A DNA stretch of 64,000 nt, from assembly GCA_031550605.1 (NCBI GenBank), contig JAVBOK010000049.1, forward strand, positions 1 to 64,000. The letters run 5' to 3'. This DNA comes from FLUQ01 sp031550605 (lineage in GTDB: Bacteria; Desulfobacterota; Desulfovibrionia; Desulfovibrionales; Desulfovibrionaceae). Below, one piece after another: positions 1-8,444 of this stretch. A model generated the notes under the pieces. It made no database searches. It was not told the DNA's origin and saw only the letters and a program-made list of their open reading frames with translations. How positions within the stretch are numbered: position 1 is the first letter of the stretch; each line of letters opens with the position of its first letter. A program made the position numbers and the translations under genes.

Positions 1-238
1 AGGGCATGATGCCCCTGCCGGGGTGCCGGGGACCGCCCCCCGCCCCACGGGGTCGGTAAAAATCCAACTCCAGCACCCGGGGGGGAGTTGTTTAAAAGAA
101 TTCGGGGCGCCGCGCCACCCCGGCCCCCCACACCCCCCGCCGGGGGTCGTGCCGGCGGGCGCCCGGGGGGGTGGGGGGGGGGGGTGCGGGGCGGCGGGGG
201 GGGGGGGGGGGCCCCCCCCCCCCCTCCCCTCGGTTTCG
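1..238. other. Low-quality contig end: degraded repeat of the gyrB 3' end plus G/C homopolymers
   Basis: Bases 65-118 align without gaps to 246-300, the last codons of gyrB. In the 42 bases from ATCCAA to GAATTC about two thirds of positions agree, and nearly all differences are changes to G or C. The similarity continues for a few tens of bases past GAATTC. Bases 165-225 are then almost pure G followed by pure C. The copy would have stop codons in the gyrB frame. I read this as error-ridden sequence at the edge of an assembly rather than a gene. Bases 2-14 carry a short palindrome (GGGCAT-g-ATGCCC) that recurs between genes elsewhere in the window. No gene is supported here. Confidence 0.7.
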
Positions 239-2668
239 TTAAATATCCAAGTCCTGCACGCTCAGGGCGTTACGCTCGATGAATTCACGGCGCGGCTCCA
301 CGCGGTCGCCCATCAGCTGCTCAAACGCTTCGGAAGCTTCTTCCGCGTCGTCGATGGTAACCTGCAAGAACACGCGGTTTTCCGGGTTCATGGTGGTCAC
401 CCACAGCTGTTCGGGGTTCATTTCACCCAGGCCTTTGTAGCGCTGGATATTGATGCCCTTTCTGGCTTCCTCGAGGATCAGGGCGTTCAGAGCGAAGATA
501 TCCGGCGCCGTGACCTTGCCGTCTTTGCGTTCGATGCTGAAGTTGCTGCGGCCGCAACGGGCTTGCAGCTGGGCCAGGGTTTTCCAGCCCTGGTTGTAGA
601 TGCGGGAGTTGAAAAACTCGGCGCTCACGCGGGTTCTGTGCCCGTTTCTGTTTTCAAAGACGACCAGGTGGCGCTGTTCCAGTTCCGTTTCTTCGGCTTT
701 GACATCCAAAGACCAGCCCCGTTCATCCAGCCAGGTCCGAAAATCGGTCAGGCTGCCGTTGCCTTCGCCGGTGAACCATTCGGGTTGCAGTTTTTCGGAA
801 TATTCCAGAAAAGCCAGAAACAAATCCTGACCGATGCCGGCTGTTTCCGCGTCTTTCATGCGCGAAGCAACCGTATCGATGTCTTTGTACAAACCGGTGA
901 TGGCTTTGCCTTCAAAGACCGCGTTTTCGGTTCTGACCGTTGCGTCTTTGCTGATGCGGTCCAGCAAAAAGGCGTTAAGCGCCGCGTCGTCTTTGATGAA
1001 GCGCTCGAATTTGGCCGAATGCGCCCGGTACAAGGGCGGTTGGGCGATATACAAATGCCCTTTGTCGATAAGTTCGCGGTACTGGCGGAAGAAGAAGGTC
1101 AACAGCAAGGTGCGGATGTGCGCGCCATCCACGTCGGCGTCGGTCATGATCACGATGGTGTGATAGCGCAATTTGGCCAGATCGATGTCGCTCTCGCCGC
1201 CCACAAGACCTATGCCCGCGCCCATGGCCGTGATCAGAGCCTTGATTTCCTTGTTGGCCAGCATCTTGTCGAAACGGGTGCGCTCCACGTTCAAGATCTT
1301 GCCGCGCAAAGGCAAAATGGCCTGCGTCGCGGGGTTGCGGCCCTGCTTGGCCGAGCCGCCGGCGGAATCGCCTTCCACGATGTACAGTTCCGATTCCGCC
1401 GGGTCTTTGCTCTGGCAATCCGCCAGCTTGCCCGGCAGAGCGTTGTCTGAAAGAGCCCCTTTGCGCCGCACCAGGTCTTTGGCCTTTCTGGCCGCTTCGC
1501 GCGCCCGGGCCGCGTCCACGGCTTGATCGATGATCAGCTTGATGTCTTTGGGGTTTTCTTCAAAGAAGGTGTTCAACTTTTCATAGACGATGCCCGCAAC
1601 CAGGCCGGCCACTTCAGAGTTGCCCAGCTTGGTCTTGGTCTGGCCTTCGAACTGCGGGCTCGGCAGTTTAACGGAAACCACGGCGGTCAGCCCTTCACGC
1701 ACGTCGTCGCCCGAAAGGGTGATTTTGTACTTTTTGGCTTCCGGCGAGTTTTTCAGATAGGCGTTGATGCCGCGGGTCAACGCGGTTTTAAAGCCCACCA
1801 GGTGCGTGCCGCCTTCTTTGGTGCGAATGTTGTTGGCAAAGGTCAGTACGTTTTCTTTGTACCCGGCGTTGTATTGCAGGGCGAATTCCACCGTGATGCC
1901 GGCAGATTCGCCTTCGCCGTGCACGATGCCGTGAATGCCGCCTTCGCCGGAATTGAGGTCTTTGACGAACTGGTAGATGCCGCCTTCGAAACAAAAGGTC
2001 TCGGAGGTCTCACTGCGCTCGTCGATGAACTCTATTTCCAGGCCCTTGTTGAGGTAAGCCAGCTCTTCCAGGCGTTTGCGCAATATTTCATACGAAAAGA
2101 CGACTGTTTCAAATATTTCTTCGTCCGGTTTGAAGCGCACGGTGGTGCCGTGTTTTTCAGATTCCCCGAGGTTTTGCACCTGTTCTTGAGGTATGCCCCG
2201 CGCATAGCGCTGGCGGTAGCGAAACCCGTCGCGGCGGATAATGACCTCAAGGCTTTCGGACAGCGCGTTGACGCAGGACACACCCACGCCATGCAAACCG
2301 CCGGAGACTTTGTAGCTGGAATTGTCGAACTTGCCGCCGGCGTGCAGCTTGGTCATGACCACCTGCACCGCGGGCACGCCCTCTTTGGGGTGCATATCCA
2401 CGGGTATGCCCCGGCCGTTGTCGGATACGGAGCAGGTGCCGTCCACGTGCAAACGGACCGTTATTTTAGTGCAGAACCCGGCCATGGCTTCGTCGATGGA
2501 GTTGTCCACGACTTCGTAAACCAGGTGGTGCAACCCGCGCGCGTCAGTGCTGCCTATATACATGGCGGGGCGAACCCGTACCGCGGAAAGGCCCTCAAGA
2601 ACCGTAATGCTGTCCGCCGTGTACCCGTTATTAGCCTGGGGGCTGGCCCCCGTCGTATCCTGCGTCAT
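239..2668 (-). CDS. gyrB: DNA gyrase subunit B
   Basis: This is the ATPase subunit of DNA gyrase, which with GyrA introduces negative supercoils. The 809-residue protein is full length. It has the GHKL ATPase domain (EVVDNSIDEA near residue 52, DNGRGIPV near 83, GGLHGVGVSCVN), the transducer domain, and a TOPRIM domain with EGDSAGGSAKQGR and the metal-binding DADVDGAH motif. The tail carries the ~170-residue insertion usual in Proteobacteria and ends with QRYKGLGEMNPEQLW and the final helix. Its ATG shares one base with the dnaN stop (TGATG), so the two are translationally coupled. gyrA, which usually follows, lies beyond the contig edge. Confidence 0.98.
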   Translation of the reverse strand: MTQDTTGASPQANNGYTADSITVLEGLSAVRVRPAMYIGSTDARGLHHLVYEVVDNSIDEAMAGFCTKITVRLHVDGTCSVSDNGRGIPVDMHPKEGVPAVQVVMTKLHAGGKFDNSSYKVSGGLHGVGVSCVNALSESLEVIIRRDGFRYRQRYARGIPQEQVQNLGESEKHGTTVRFKPDEEIFETVVFSYEILRKRLEELAYLNKGLEIEFIDERSETSETFCFEGGIYQFVKDLNSGEGGIHGIVHGEGESAGITVEFALQYNAGYKENVLTFANNIRTKEGGTHLVGFKTALTRGINAYLKNSPEAKKYKITLSGDDVREGLTAVVSVKLPSPQFEGQTKTKLGNSEVAGLVAGIVYEKLNTFFEENPKDIKLIIDQAVDAARAREAARKAKDLVRRKGALSDNALPGKLADCQSKDPAESELYIVEGDSAGGSAKQGRNPATQAILPLRGKILNVERTRFDKMLANKEIKALITAMGAGIGLVGGESDIDLAKLRYHTIVIMTDADVDGAHIRTLLLTFFFRQYRELIDKGHLYIAQPPLYRAHSAKFERFIKDDAALNAFLLDRISKDATVRTENAVFEGKAITGLYKDIDTVASRMKDAETAGIGQDLFLAFLEYSEKLQPEWFTGEGNGSLTDFRTWLDERGWSLDVKAEETELEQRHLVVFENRNGHRTRVSAEFFNSRIYNQGWKTLAQLQARCGRSNFSIERKDGKVTAPDIFALNALILEEARKGINIQRYKGLGEMNPEQLWVTTMNPENRVFLQVTIDDAEEASEAFEQLMGDRVEPRREFIERNALSVQDLDI

Positions 2669-3822
2669 CAGACTTTTTCCTCTTGATAATACGTCTCTTC
2701 CACAATCTTCATGGGCATGATGATCACCGTGTAGTCGGGATCGTCAGAACCCTTGATGCCGCAAGGCCCTTCGGCCCCGGTCAGAACCATGGTCAGTTTG
2801 GCGGACTGGTAATGGTCCATGATGTCCAGCAAATTTCTGGTGGGGAAAGCTATTTTGCTGATGGAACCTACATATTCGGCATCCAGGCTTTCCGTTGCGG
2901 AACCAACGTCCATGCCGGTGGCCGAAAGCACCGCTTCCGTGCCGGAAAGGTCGAAATACGTGCAGCGGTTGTTGTCCGTGGTGAAAATCAGCAGGCGTTC
3001 CAAAGCATCCTGGGCTTCTTTGCGCGCGACAGTCAGGGTCGCGGCATCCTGCCCTTCGACTTTGGACAAGAAATTCAAATAGTCGGGGTACTGATAGGCT
3101 GAAAGCGGCAGGCTGAGCATTTCTTTTTTGTCTTTGGCCCGCAAGAACAGTCGTTTTTCGCTGATATTCAGGTCTATTTCCTCGGCGCTCAGCCATTTGC
3201 GCAGCTCACCGAGATATTTTTTCTGAATCAGAATGCCGCTTTTGGGCAGCAGCTGATGCAGCTCGTCGTTCAAAAAGCGCAGAAGGGCAAACTGGTGCCC
3301 ATTCAGGCCGCAGGCGTCGATTTTTCCCGATTCCGTGGGTTTCATCAGCAGGCAGCCGATGGCGTCTTTGCTTTCATCGTCGGCGATGCAGTACGAAATC
3401 TTATCGATCAGTTCCGCAAGGTAATCGCCGGACCAAACAACCGCCCCGCTTTCAGGAAAAGCGGAAAAATTCTGAAACCAGACCGGATCGTTGGTGGGCA
3501 GTTTATATTTTCTGCGGCCCTGCTCGATCAGCAGATTGCCCGAATCTTTTTCCACAGAAAGCGTAATCTGGCCGGCGGGCAGTTTACGGAGCAAATCGAC
3601 AAACGCCCTGCCCTGTACGCCCACAAGGCCTTTATCGGTTATTTCCGCCGTATAGGCGCCGCTGAATTCTATGTTAGAATCGGTGGCGAGCACCTGCAAG
3701 ATGCCGTCTTCGGCTTTCAGCCAGATGGAACGTAGATAGGCCGCGCCGGTTTTCGCCGGAATGATGCTGGCGGCTTTCTGCAGACCCTCAATGACGTCTT
3801 CTTTGAATACTTTTAAAAACAT
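2668..3822 (-). CDS. dnaN: DNA polymerase III sliding clamp (beta subunit)
   Basis: The beta clamp encircles DNA and tethers the replicative polymerase. The 384-residue protein has the normal length and shows three repeated clamp domains, with typical clamp segments such as the ATDSNIEFSG stretch near residue 46 and the C-terminal end VIIMPMKI. An AAGGA ribosome-binding site lies about eight bases upstream of the ATG. It sits between dnaA and gyrB in the classical origin-region order. The C-terminal tail is slightly longer than in E. coli. Confidence 0.97.
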   Translation of the reverse strand: MFLKVFKEDVIEGLQKAASIIPAKTGAAYLRSIWLKAEDGILQVLATDSNIEFSGAYTAEITDKGLVGVQGRAFVDLLRKLPAGQITLSVEKDSGNLLIEQGRRKYKLPTNDPVWFQNFSAFPESGAVVWSGDYLAELIDKISYCIADDESKDAIGCLLMKPTESGKIDACGLNGHQFALLRFLNDELHQLLPKSGILIQKKYLGELRKWLSAEEIDLNISEKRLFLRAKDKKEMLSLPLSAYQYPDYLNFLSKVEGQDAATLTVARKEAQDALERLLIFTTDNNRCTYFDLSGTEAVLSATGMDVGSATESLDAEYVGSISKIAFPTRNLLDIMDHYQSAKLTMVLTGAEGPCGIKGSDDPDYTVIIMPMKIVEETYYQEEKV

Positions 3823-3958
3823 ACATATATCCTTGTTGTGGTAGTAGAGGGTGTTCGTATCATACTAACTGTGATAATTCACTGTTTTTATTTTTTAAAA
3901 TTCGAAAATGCAAGCAACGGAGCCGTGTTGGCAACAGCCGGTTTCGAACCGTCGAAGT
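3823..3958. other. AT-rich gap between dnaA and dnaN
   Basis: This 136-base gap is markedly more AT-rich than the rest of the window, with a T/A-rich run at about 3878-3905. On the minus strand it contains TATGAT-type and TTGCAT/TAAAAA-type promoter candidates for dnaN. Short dyads are present (GTGATAATTCAC near 3870; CGGTT-TCG-AACCG near 3941). No convincing 9-base DnaA box was found, so calling it the replication origin would be speculative. Confidence 0.4.
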
Positions 3959-5272
3959 TCAACTCCGGTTCAATACGCACTTCTTCCGCAGCTGTGCAAC
4001 CAGCATGTGCATATCTTTGTTACTATCCTGTAATTCTTTTATTTTTTTATAGGCATGCAAGACGGTTGCATGGTTTTTGCCGCTAAAATATTCGCCCAAA
4101 GCGGAGAGGGATGTTCCTAACAGCTCGCGGCACAAGTACATGCCGATTTGCCTGGCCTGCACCACGTCCGCCTTGCGGTTGCCGCCCAAAATGGCCTCAC
4201 GGGACAAAGAGAACTCTTCGGCGACAATATCGATGATGGTCTGGGCCGATATGGGTTTTCCGGAAAGGGTTCCCGCGTGCATCAGCACTTTTTCCAAATC
4301 CGCCGGGTTGATGGGCCGCCCGCTTTTGGTCTGGTATGCCGCCAATTTGGTCAGGGTGCCCTCAATATGGCGGAAATCGTCAAAACGCTGCACCAGGGTC
4401 AGCAGGTGCTCTTTTTTGAGCTGCAGGCGCATTTGGTCCGCCAGAATTTTGGCATAGCGCAGCCGGATGTCCAGGTCGGGCTTTTTCAAGCTGACGATAA
4501 GGCCCGATTCAAGGCGGGAACGAAGCTTTTCATCCAAACCCGCTTTCGCGACTTCTTCATCCAGGGCCAGAACCAGCGGTTTTTTCTTTTCACGAAATAA
4601 ATCGGCTATATACATGATATCACGCTGCATGCCGGGGTGGTCGGCAAGCAACTGGGCATTATCAAGGCACACCGCCTGGTAGCGCAAAAGTGTGGTACGT
4701 ATGCCGCCGGTTCCCAGTACGCCAAGGTCATGCACCGTTCCCAGAAAGACGTCTTCGGGACCCATGGAGACCGCCATGGCCCGGGCGATGGATTTGAGCA
4801 GATGCGTCTTGCCGCAGGTGCCCCTGCCGCAAATGACAAAGGGATTATACGCCGGGTTTTTCGGGGTGCTTGCCACTTCCCTGGCCATGGAAAAGGGAAA
4901 TTCGTTCTTGCGGTTGTGAATGAAGGTATCGAAAGAGCAATGGTCGGCCGCGGCAAAAACGCCGGTCGGCAGCGCAGGTTCGGAAACGGACTGCGCTTGT
5001 TTGGCAAGGGCGCTTCGCTCTGAAACCATTTTTTTGGATTTGTCGGGCCGTTTGTATACGATGGCGGTTTCCGGCCCGAGCAGCGCGTGAACGGCGCTTT
5101 CGAAAAGCTCCTGCCGTTCCGCGGCGAACCAGCCGGCGAACAGCGCGTGAGGAAAGCGTACCTCCAGACCGCTTGCGTCGGAAAAACGCAGCAAAAGAGG
5201 CTCGAACCATGTTTGCAGGTCGATATCCGTGTGCATGGTTCGCAGATGGTCACGGATGCGTTGCTTGATCAC
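3959..5272 (-). CDS. dnaA: Chromosomal replication initiator DnaA (divergent AAA+ core)
   Basis: DnaA binds origin DNA and opens it for replication. I chose a GTG start at 5272 (437 residues): an AAGG lies nine bases upstream and the first conserved Trp then falls near residue 23, as in other DnaA proteins. An upstream ATG at 5323 has no ribosome-binding site. Domain I is present and domain II is short. Domain III has a P-loop GRGTCGKTHLL (about residues 149-159) and a Walker B region reading VCLDNAQLL, where most DnaA proteins have an Asp pair. RSRLESGL supplies the arginine finger. Domain IV carries the DNA-binding signature GKNHATVLHAYKKI. The AAA+ core is more divergent than the ends, and the protein may differ in ATP hydrolysis. 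Confidence 0.93.
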   Translation of the reverse strand: MIKQRIRDHLRTMHTDIDLQTWFEPLLLRFSDASGLEVRFPHALFAGWFAAERQELFESAVHALLGPETAIVYKRPDKSKKMVSERSALAKQAQSVSEPALPTGVFAAADHCSFDTFIHNRKNEFPFSMAREVASTPKNPAYNPFVICGRGTCGKTHLLKSIARAMAVSMGPEDVFLGTVHDLGVLGTGGIRTTLLRYQAVCLDNAQLLADHPGMQRDIMYIADLFREKKKPLVLALDEEVAKAGLDEKLRSRLESGLIVSLKKPDLDIRLRYAKILADQMRLQLKKEHLLTLVQRFDDFRHIEGTLTKLAAYQTKSGRPINPADLEKVLMHAGTLSGKPISAQTIIDIVAEEFSLSREAILGGNRKADVVQARQIGMYLCRELLGTSLSALGEYFSGKNHATVLHAYKKIKELQDSNKDMHMLVAQLRKKCVLNRS

Positions 5273-5454
5273 GCGGAAGAACCTTGAGTTACGCGATGTG
5301 AAAAGGAACCGGAAGCAGCGCATGACGGGCGGGCCATGCGGCCACGAACATGCGCTGCCAGTGAAAAAAACTTAGCACAAACGCCCCCCGGACTCAAGCA
5401 AACACGAGCTTTGGAAGCGAAAAATAGTCTTTGCGGTATAAGCTCTCCGCGGGT

Positions 5455-5474
5455 TGGCAACGGGCCGGTTGCCA
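5455..5474. promoter_or_regulatory. Dyad in the dnaA / M23 peptidase divergent region
   Basis: A perfect inverted repeat (TGGCAAC, six-base spacer GGGCCG, GTTGCCA) lies 16 bases upstream of the M23 gene and about 180 bases upstream of the dnaA start. It could be an operator or a leader hairpin. No T-run follows, so it is not a standard terminator. Confidence 0.35.
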
Positions 5475-5489
5475 TGTATAGCCTAGGTC

Positions 5490-6791
5490 ATGCGTTTCCC
5501 TCGAAAAAAAAAGATGCCCCGAACCCTGTGGATAGTGCTGCTTGCAGGGGTTCTGGCGCTCACGGCGGCGGGGTTCTGGTTTTTTTCGGGAGATAAAACC
5601 GATGATGCCGCATCCCTTGCGACCCGCCAGGAAAGCGCCGCTTCCACGGAAGGCGATGCGAGCGCGGAACCGCCCGCGGGCGATGCGCCGGAAGCCGCGC
5701 CTTCGGTCGTGCGCGACACGGTCAAAGCCGGTGACACGGCCGGCAGCATTCTGCAGCAATGGCTCGGCATGAGCGAAATTCAGGAGGCCGCGGACGCCAG
5801 CGCCGGCGTTTTTGATCTGCGCCGGCTGCGCGAAGGCAGACCCTATGCGGTTACGGTAGAGGCGGGCTCTTTCGCCCGCTTTGAATACGAGATCGACACC
5901 GACCAGCGGCTTGTTCTTGACCGGTCCACCGGCAAATTCAGCGCCAGGCTTGAAGATATCGCTCACGATGTCGTTGTGGAGCGCGTGCAGGGCGTTATCG
6001 AGTCGAACCTTTTTCAGGCCGTGGCTGACGCGGGCGAAGGCCCGACCCTGGCCATAGCCCTGGCCGATGTGTTCGCCTGGGAAATCAACTTTATCCGCGA
6101 TCTGCAACCCGGCGACAGCTTTTGCCTGCTGGTGGAAAAGCGGTACCGCGACGGCAAGTTCAGAAGCTACGGCCCCATGTATGCCGCCACCTTCATCAAC
6201 GAAGGCGTGGCCTATGAGGCTTTTCGCTTCAAAGACGCAGGGGGGCAGCCGCACTATTACACCGCCAAGGGTGAAAGCGTGAAACGGGCCTTTCTGAAAG
6301 CTCCACTGGCTTTCAACCGCATATCCTCGACCTTTACCAATCGTAGGCTGCACCCGGTGCTGCACGTCTGGCGGGCGCACCCGGGCGTGGATTACGCCGC
6401 GCCCACCGGCACCCCGGTCAAAGCCGTGGGCAACGGTGAGGTGACATACAGCGGCTGGGGCCAGGGCGCGGGCAACTATGTGGCCCTGCGCCACGGCCAG
6501 GGTTTTGAAACCATGTATTTGCATATGTCGGCTTTTGCGGCGGGCATGAAAAAGGGCAAAAGCGTGCGCCAGGGCGAGGTTATCGGCTTTGTGGGCAGCA
6601 CGGGCTATTCCACCGGGCCGCACCTTGATTTTCGCATGAAAAAGAACGGGGTCTACGTCAACCCCTTGAAAGTGCTCAGCCCGCGCACGGACCCGGTAAG
6701 TGCAAATAATTTTAAAGAATTTAAGATAGTTATCGATAAATGGCGTGAATACCTGAACGGCAAACGCGACCCCCTGCTTGACGCACCGTAA
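5490..6791 (+). CDS. M23-family cell-wall peptidase, membrane anchored
   Basis: This is probably a periplasmic peptidoglycan endopeptidase or an activator of one (MepM-like). The 433-residue protein starts with a basic stretch and a single hydrophobic anchor (about residues 10-30). A low-complexity Ala/Glu linker, a LysM/OapA-like segment and a C-terminal M23 LytM domain follow. Zinc-site motifs visible are HPGVDYAAPTGTPV and YLHMS. The final motif reads GPHLDFR, where classical active members have HLH, so one ligand position holds Asp. It is divergent from dnaA and followed by a strong terminator. Confidence 0.88.
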   Translation: MRFPRKKKMPRTLWIVLLAGVLALTAAGFWFFSGDKTDDAASLATRQESAASTEGDASAEPPAGDAPEAAPSVVRDTVKAGDTAGSILQQWLGMSEIQEAADASAGVFDLRRLREGRPYAVTVEAGSFARFEYEIDTDQRLVLDRSTGKFSARLEDIAHDVVVERVQGVIESNLFQAVADAGEGPTLAIALADVFAWEINFIRDLQPGDSFCLLVEKRYRDGKFRSYGPMYAATFINEGVAYEAFRFKDAGGQPHYYTAKGESVKRAFLKAPLAFNRISSTFTNRRLHPVLHVWRAHPGVDYAAPTGTPVKAVGNGEVTYSGWGQGAGNYVALRHGQGFETMYLHMSAFAAGMKKGKSVRQGEVIGFVGSTGYSTGPHLDFRMKKNGVYVNPLKVLSPRTDPVSANNFKEFKIVIDKWREYLNGKRDPLLDAP

Positions 6792-6842
6792 GGCTTTTCG
6801 CGGCCCTTTGGGCGCGCGGCCGCCACGGCCGCATATGCCGAC

Positions 6843-6865
6843 GCCCCGCAAGAGCGGGGCTTTTT
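6843..6865 (+). terminator. Rho-independent terminator after the M23 peptidase gene
   Basis: Arms GCCCCGC and GCGGGGC with loop AAGA are followed directly by a T-run (TTTTTC). It ends the M23 transcript before the MerR-like gene. Confidence 0.85.
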
Positions 6866-6942
6866 CTTGTGCCCGGGCCTTTTCATTGCCCGGTATTTCT
6901 GATAGGTGACCGATAGCTTTATAATACAGATAAGGACTTGGC

Positions 6943-8076
6943 ATGGCTGAAAAAACACTGACGCATAAAGATCTGGCCAAAGCCCTGAAGGTGTCTGAAA
7001 CCACCATCAAAAGCTACCGCCGCAAGTTCACAGACTGCATACCCGTGGCCAGCAAGGGCAAGCCCATTCGTTTCACCAAAGACGCCCTGGCCGTTTGCCT
7101 GCGCATTCGCGACCTGTTTGAAACGGGCATGTCGGTTGAAGAAGTGCGCGGCCGTCTGGCGCAGGAGTTCACCTGGATAGCCCTGGTCGCGGCCAAGCCC
7201 GAACCCGCGGGGCAGCCGGTCGCTTTGCCGCAGGAATTCACCCTGTCGCTCAGCAACCTGGCCAAGAGCATGGTCACCCTCACCCAGCAACAAAACGCGA
7301 TTATAGGCCGCCTGCAGGCCCTGGAAGGGGGTTCGGTACGCGCGGCCGCTTCCGGCGTGGCCGGGGCAGCCGGCGAAAACGCGGCCGGTGCGATCGGTAT
7401 AGCCGGATTGACGGACGAGCTGCGGGAACTGGTACGGCAAGAGCTTGCGCCCCTGCGTTGTTTGGATGAGGTGCGCGATCTGGTGGCTTCCATCCGCCAG
7501 GCGGCGGATAAAATGGCCCAGGCCGCCCAGGCGCTGCGTGACGTGGCTGCACGACCCTCCTCCGTTTTGAGCGCTCTTTCGGCTCAGGAAGGCGCGGAAA
7601 ACTCCGCCGGGTCTTCGCGGGTCATTCCCTTTCCTTCGGCGGCCGGTGCGACCGGCGCGGCCGCCGGGACGCAAGGCGGAACATCAGGCGGGGCTGTCGC
7701 GAGCGGTGCGGCCAGCGATCCTTCCCGCAACTTTCTGCTCATGCCGCTGGTGGTGCGCACGGCGGGCGGCGCGTATATCAGCGCGGGCGGCAAGGCCAGC
7801 GGCCGCTTCACCCTGAACGACCTCAAGGCCCTGCTTGCTTACGGCAAACGGCCGCCCGAGCATTATACCCTGCATTGGGAGCAGAATGGCTCGGAATGGC
7901 GGCTGGCCCTGGAGCAGCCCGCTTCGGAAAACCCCCGGCCCTGGCTGCTGCTGCTTAAAGAAGCGGTCAGCCAGCGCGGCATCAGCGTGGCGGAGATCGT
8001 GCAGCTTTCCGACGCGGGGCAAAACGTGCACCCGGCGGAATTCTGCGCCTTTGTGGCGAGTTTGAGCGGCAGCTGA
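6943..8076 (+). CDS. MerR-type helix-turn-helix regulator with long linker
   Basis: The N-terminal ~75 residues form a MerR-like winged helix (LTHKDLAKALKVSETTIKSYRRKF, followed by a wing and a helix with VCLRIRDLFETGMSVEEV). The middle is Ala/Gly-rich with helical Gln-rich stretches that could form a coiled coil. The C-terminal ~120 residues form a separate unrecognised domain beginning NFLLMPLVVRTAGGAYIS. AAGGA precedes the ATG. No metal or drug ligand motif of classical MerR proteins is visible, so the signal it senses is unknown. Confidence 0.75.
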   Translation: MAEKTLTHKDLAKALKVSETTIKSYRRKFTDCIPVASKGKPIRFTKDALAVCLRIRDLFETGMSVEEVRGRLAQEFTWIALVAAKPEPAGQPVALPQEFTLSLSNLAKSMVTLTQQQNAIIGRLQALEGGSVRAAASGVAGAAGENAAGAIGIAGLTDELRELVRQELAPLRCLDEVRDLVASIRQAADKMAQAAQALRDVAARPSSVLSALSAQEGAENSAGSSRVIPFPSAAGATGAAAGTQGGTSGGAVASGAASDPSRNFLLMPLVVRTAGGAYISAGGKASGRFTLNDLKALLAYGKRPPEHYTLHWEQNGSEWRLALEQPASENPRPWLLLLKEAVSQRGISVAEIVQLSDAGQNVHPAEFCAFVASLSGS

Positions 8077-8086
8077 GGAGGCAACC

Positions 8087-8356
8087 GTGGGCATGGTTGT
8101 GGCGATGGTGTATCTGCCGTTTCTTTTGATGCTGCTTTTTCTGGTTTGTTTCGGCGGTTCGCGGCAGCGTCGCATCTGCCTGTGCGCGCTTGCGGCCGCC
8201 TTCGCGGCGGCGGCCGTCTTTCACCCGGCCTGCCCCTCTTTGTATCCCGATACAAGAGACTTTGAGAGAACCTGGATGGAAGTGGTCTTTTTTCCCTTCT
8301 GGGCGGGCGGCGCCTGGGCTGTTTTGAGCGTGGCGGCCTATTTGCGGGCGCGTTGA
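8087..8356 (+). CDS. Small two-helix membrane protein
   Basis: An 89-residue protein starts at GTG with GAGGAG six bases upstream, overlapping the stop codon of the regulator gene, so the two are probably coupled. It has hydrophobic segments near residues 3-22, 31-45 and 66-84, with a charged stretch in the middle. No family is recognised. The coupling suggests a shared function with the upstream regulator, perhaps as a membrane partner; this is inference. Confidence 0.6.
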   Translation: MGMVVAMVYLPFLLMLLFLVCFGGSRQRRICLCALAAAFAAAAVFHPACPSLYPDTRDFERTWMEVVFFPFWAGGAWAVLSVAAYLRAR

Positions 8357-8390
8357 GCGTGCCCATCCCTTTTCCGGCGGCAGCGCGTCC

Positions 8391-8419
8391 AGCAAAGAAG
8401 GGGAGCCGCAAGGCTCCCC
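8391..8419 (-). terminator. Terminator of the nuo operon
   Basis: Perfect arms GGGGAGCC and GGCTCCCC with loop GCAA lie at 8400-8419. On the minus strand the stem is followed by TTCTTTGCT. It lies between the convergent small membrane protein gene and nuoN and could serve both. Confidence 0.7.
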
Positions 8420-8444
8420 TCAGAATATGCGTATGTGGGTTCGT

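Noticed and set aside
1523..2686. Plus-strand open frame of 387 codons opposite gyrB
   Set aside because: It is antisense to conserved gyrase motifs and has no recognisable domain.
5528..5536. TGTGGATAG resembling a DnaA box
   Set aside because: It is a single imperfect match inside the M23 coding sequence with no cluster of further boxes, so it is not evidence for an origin.
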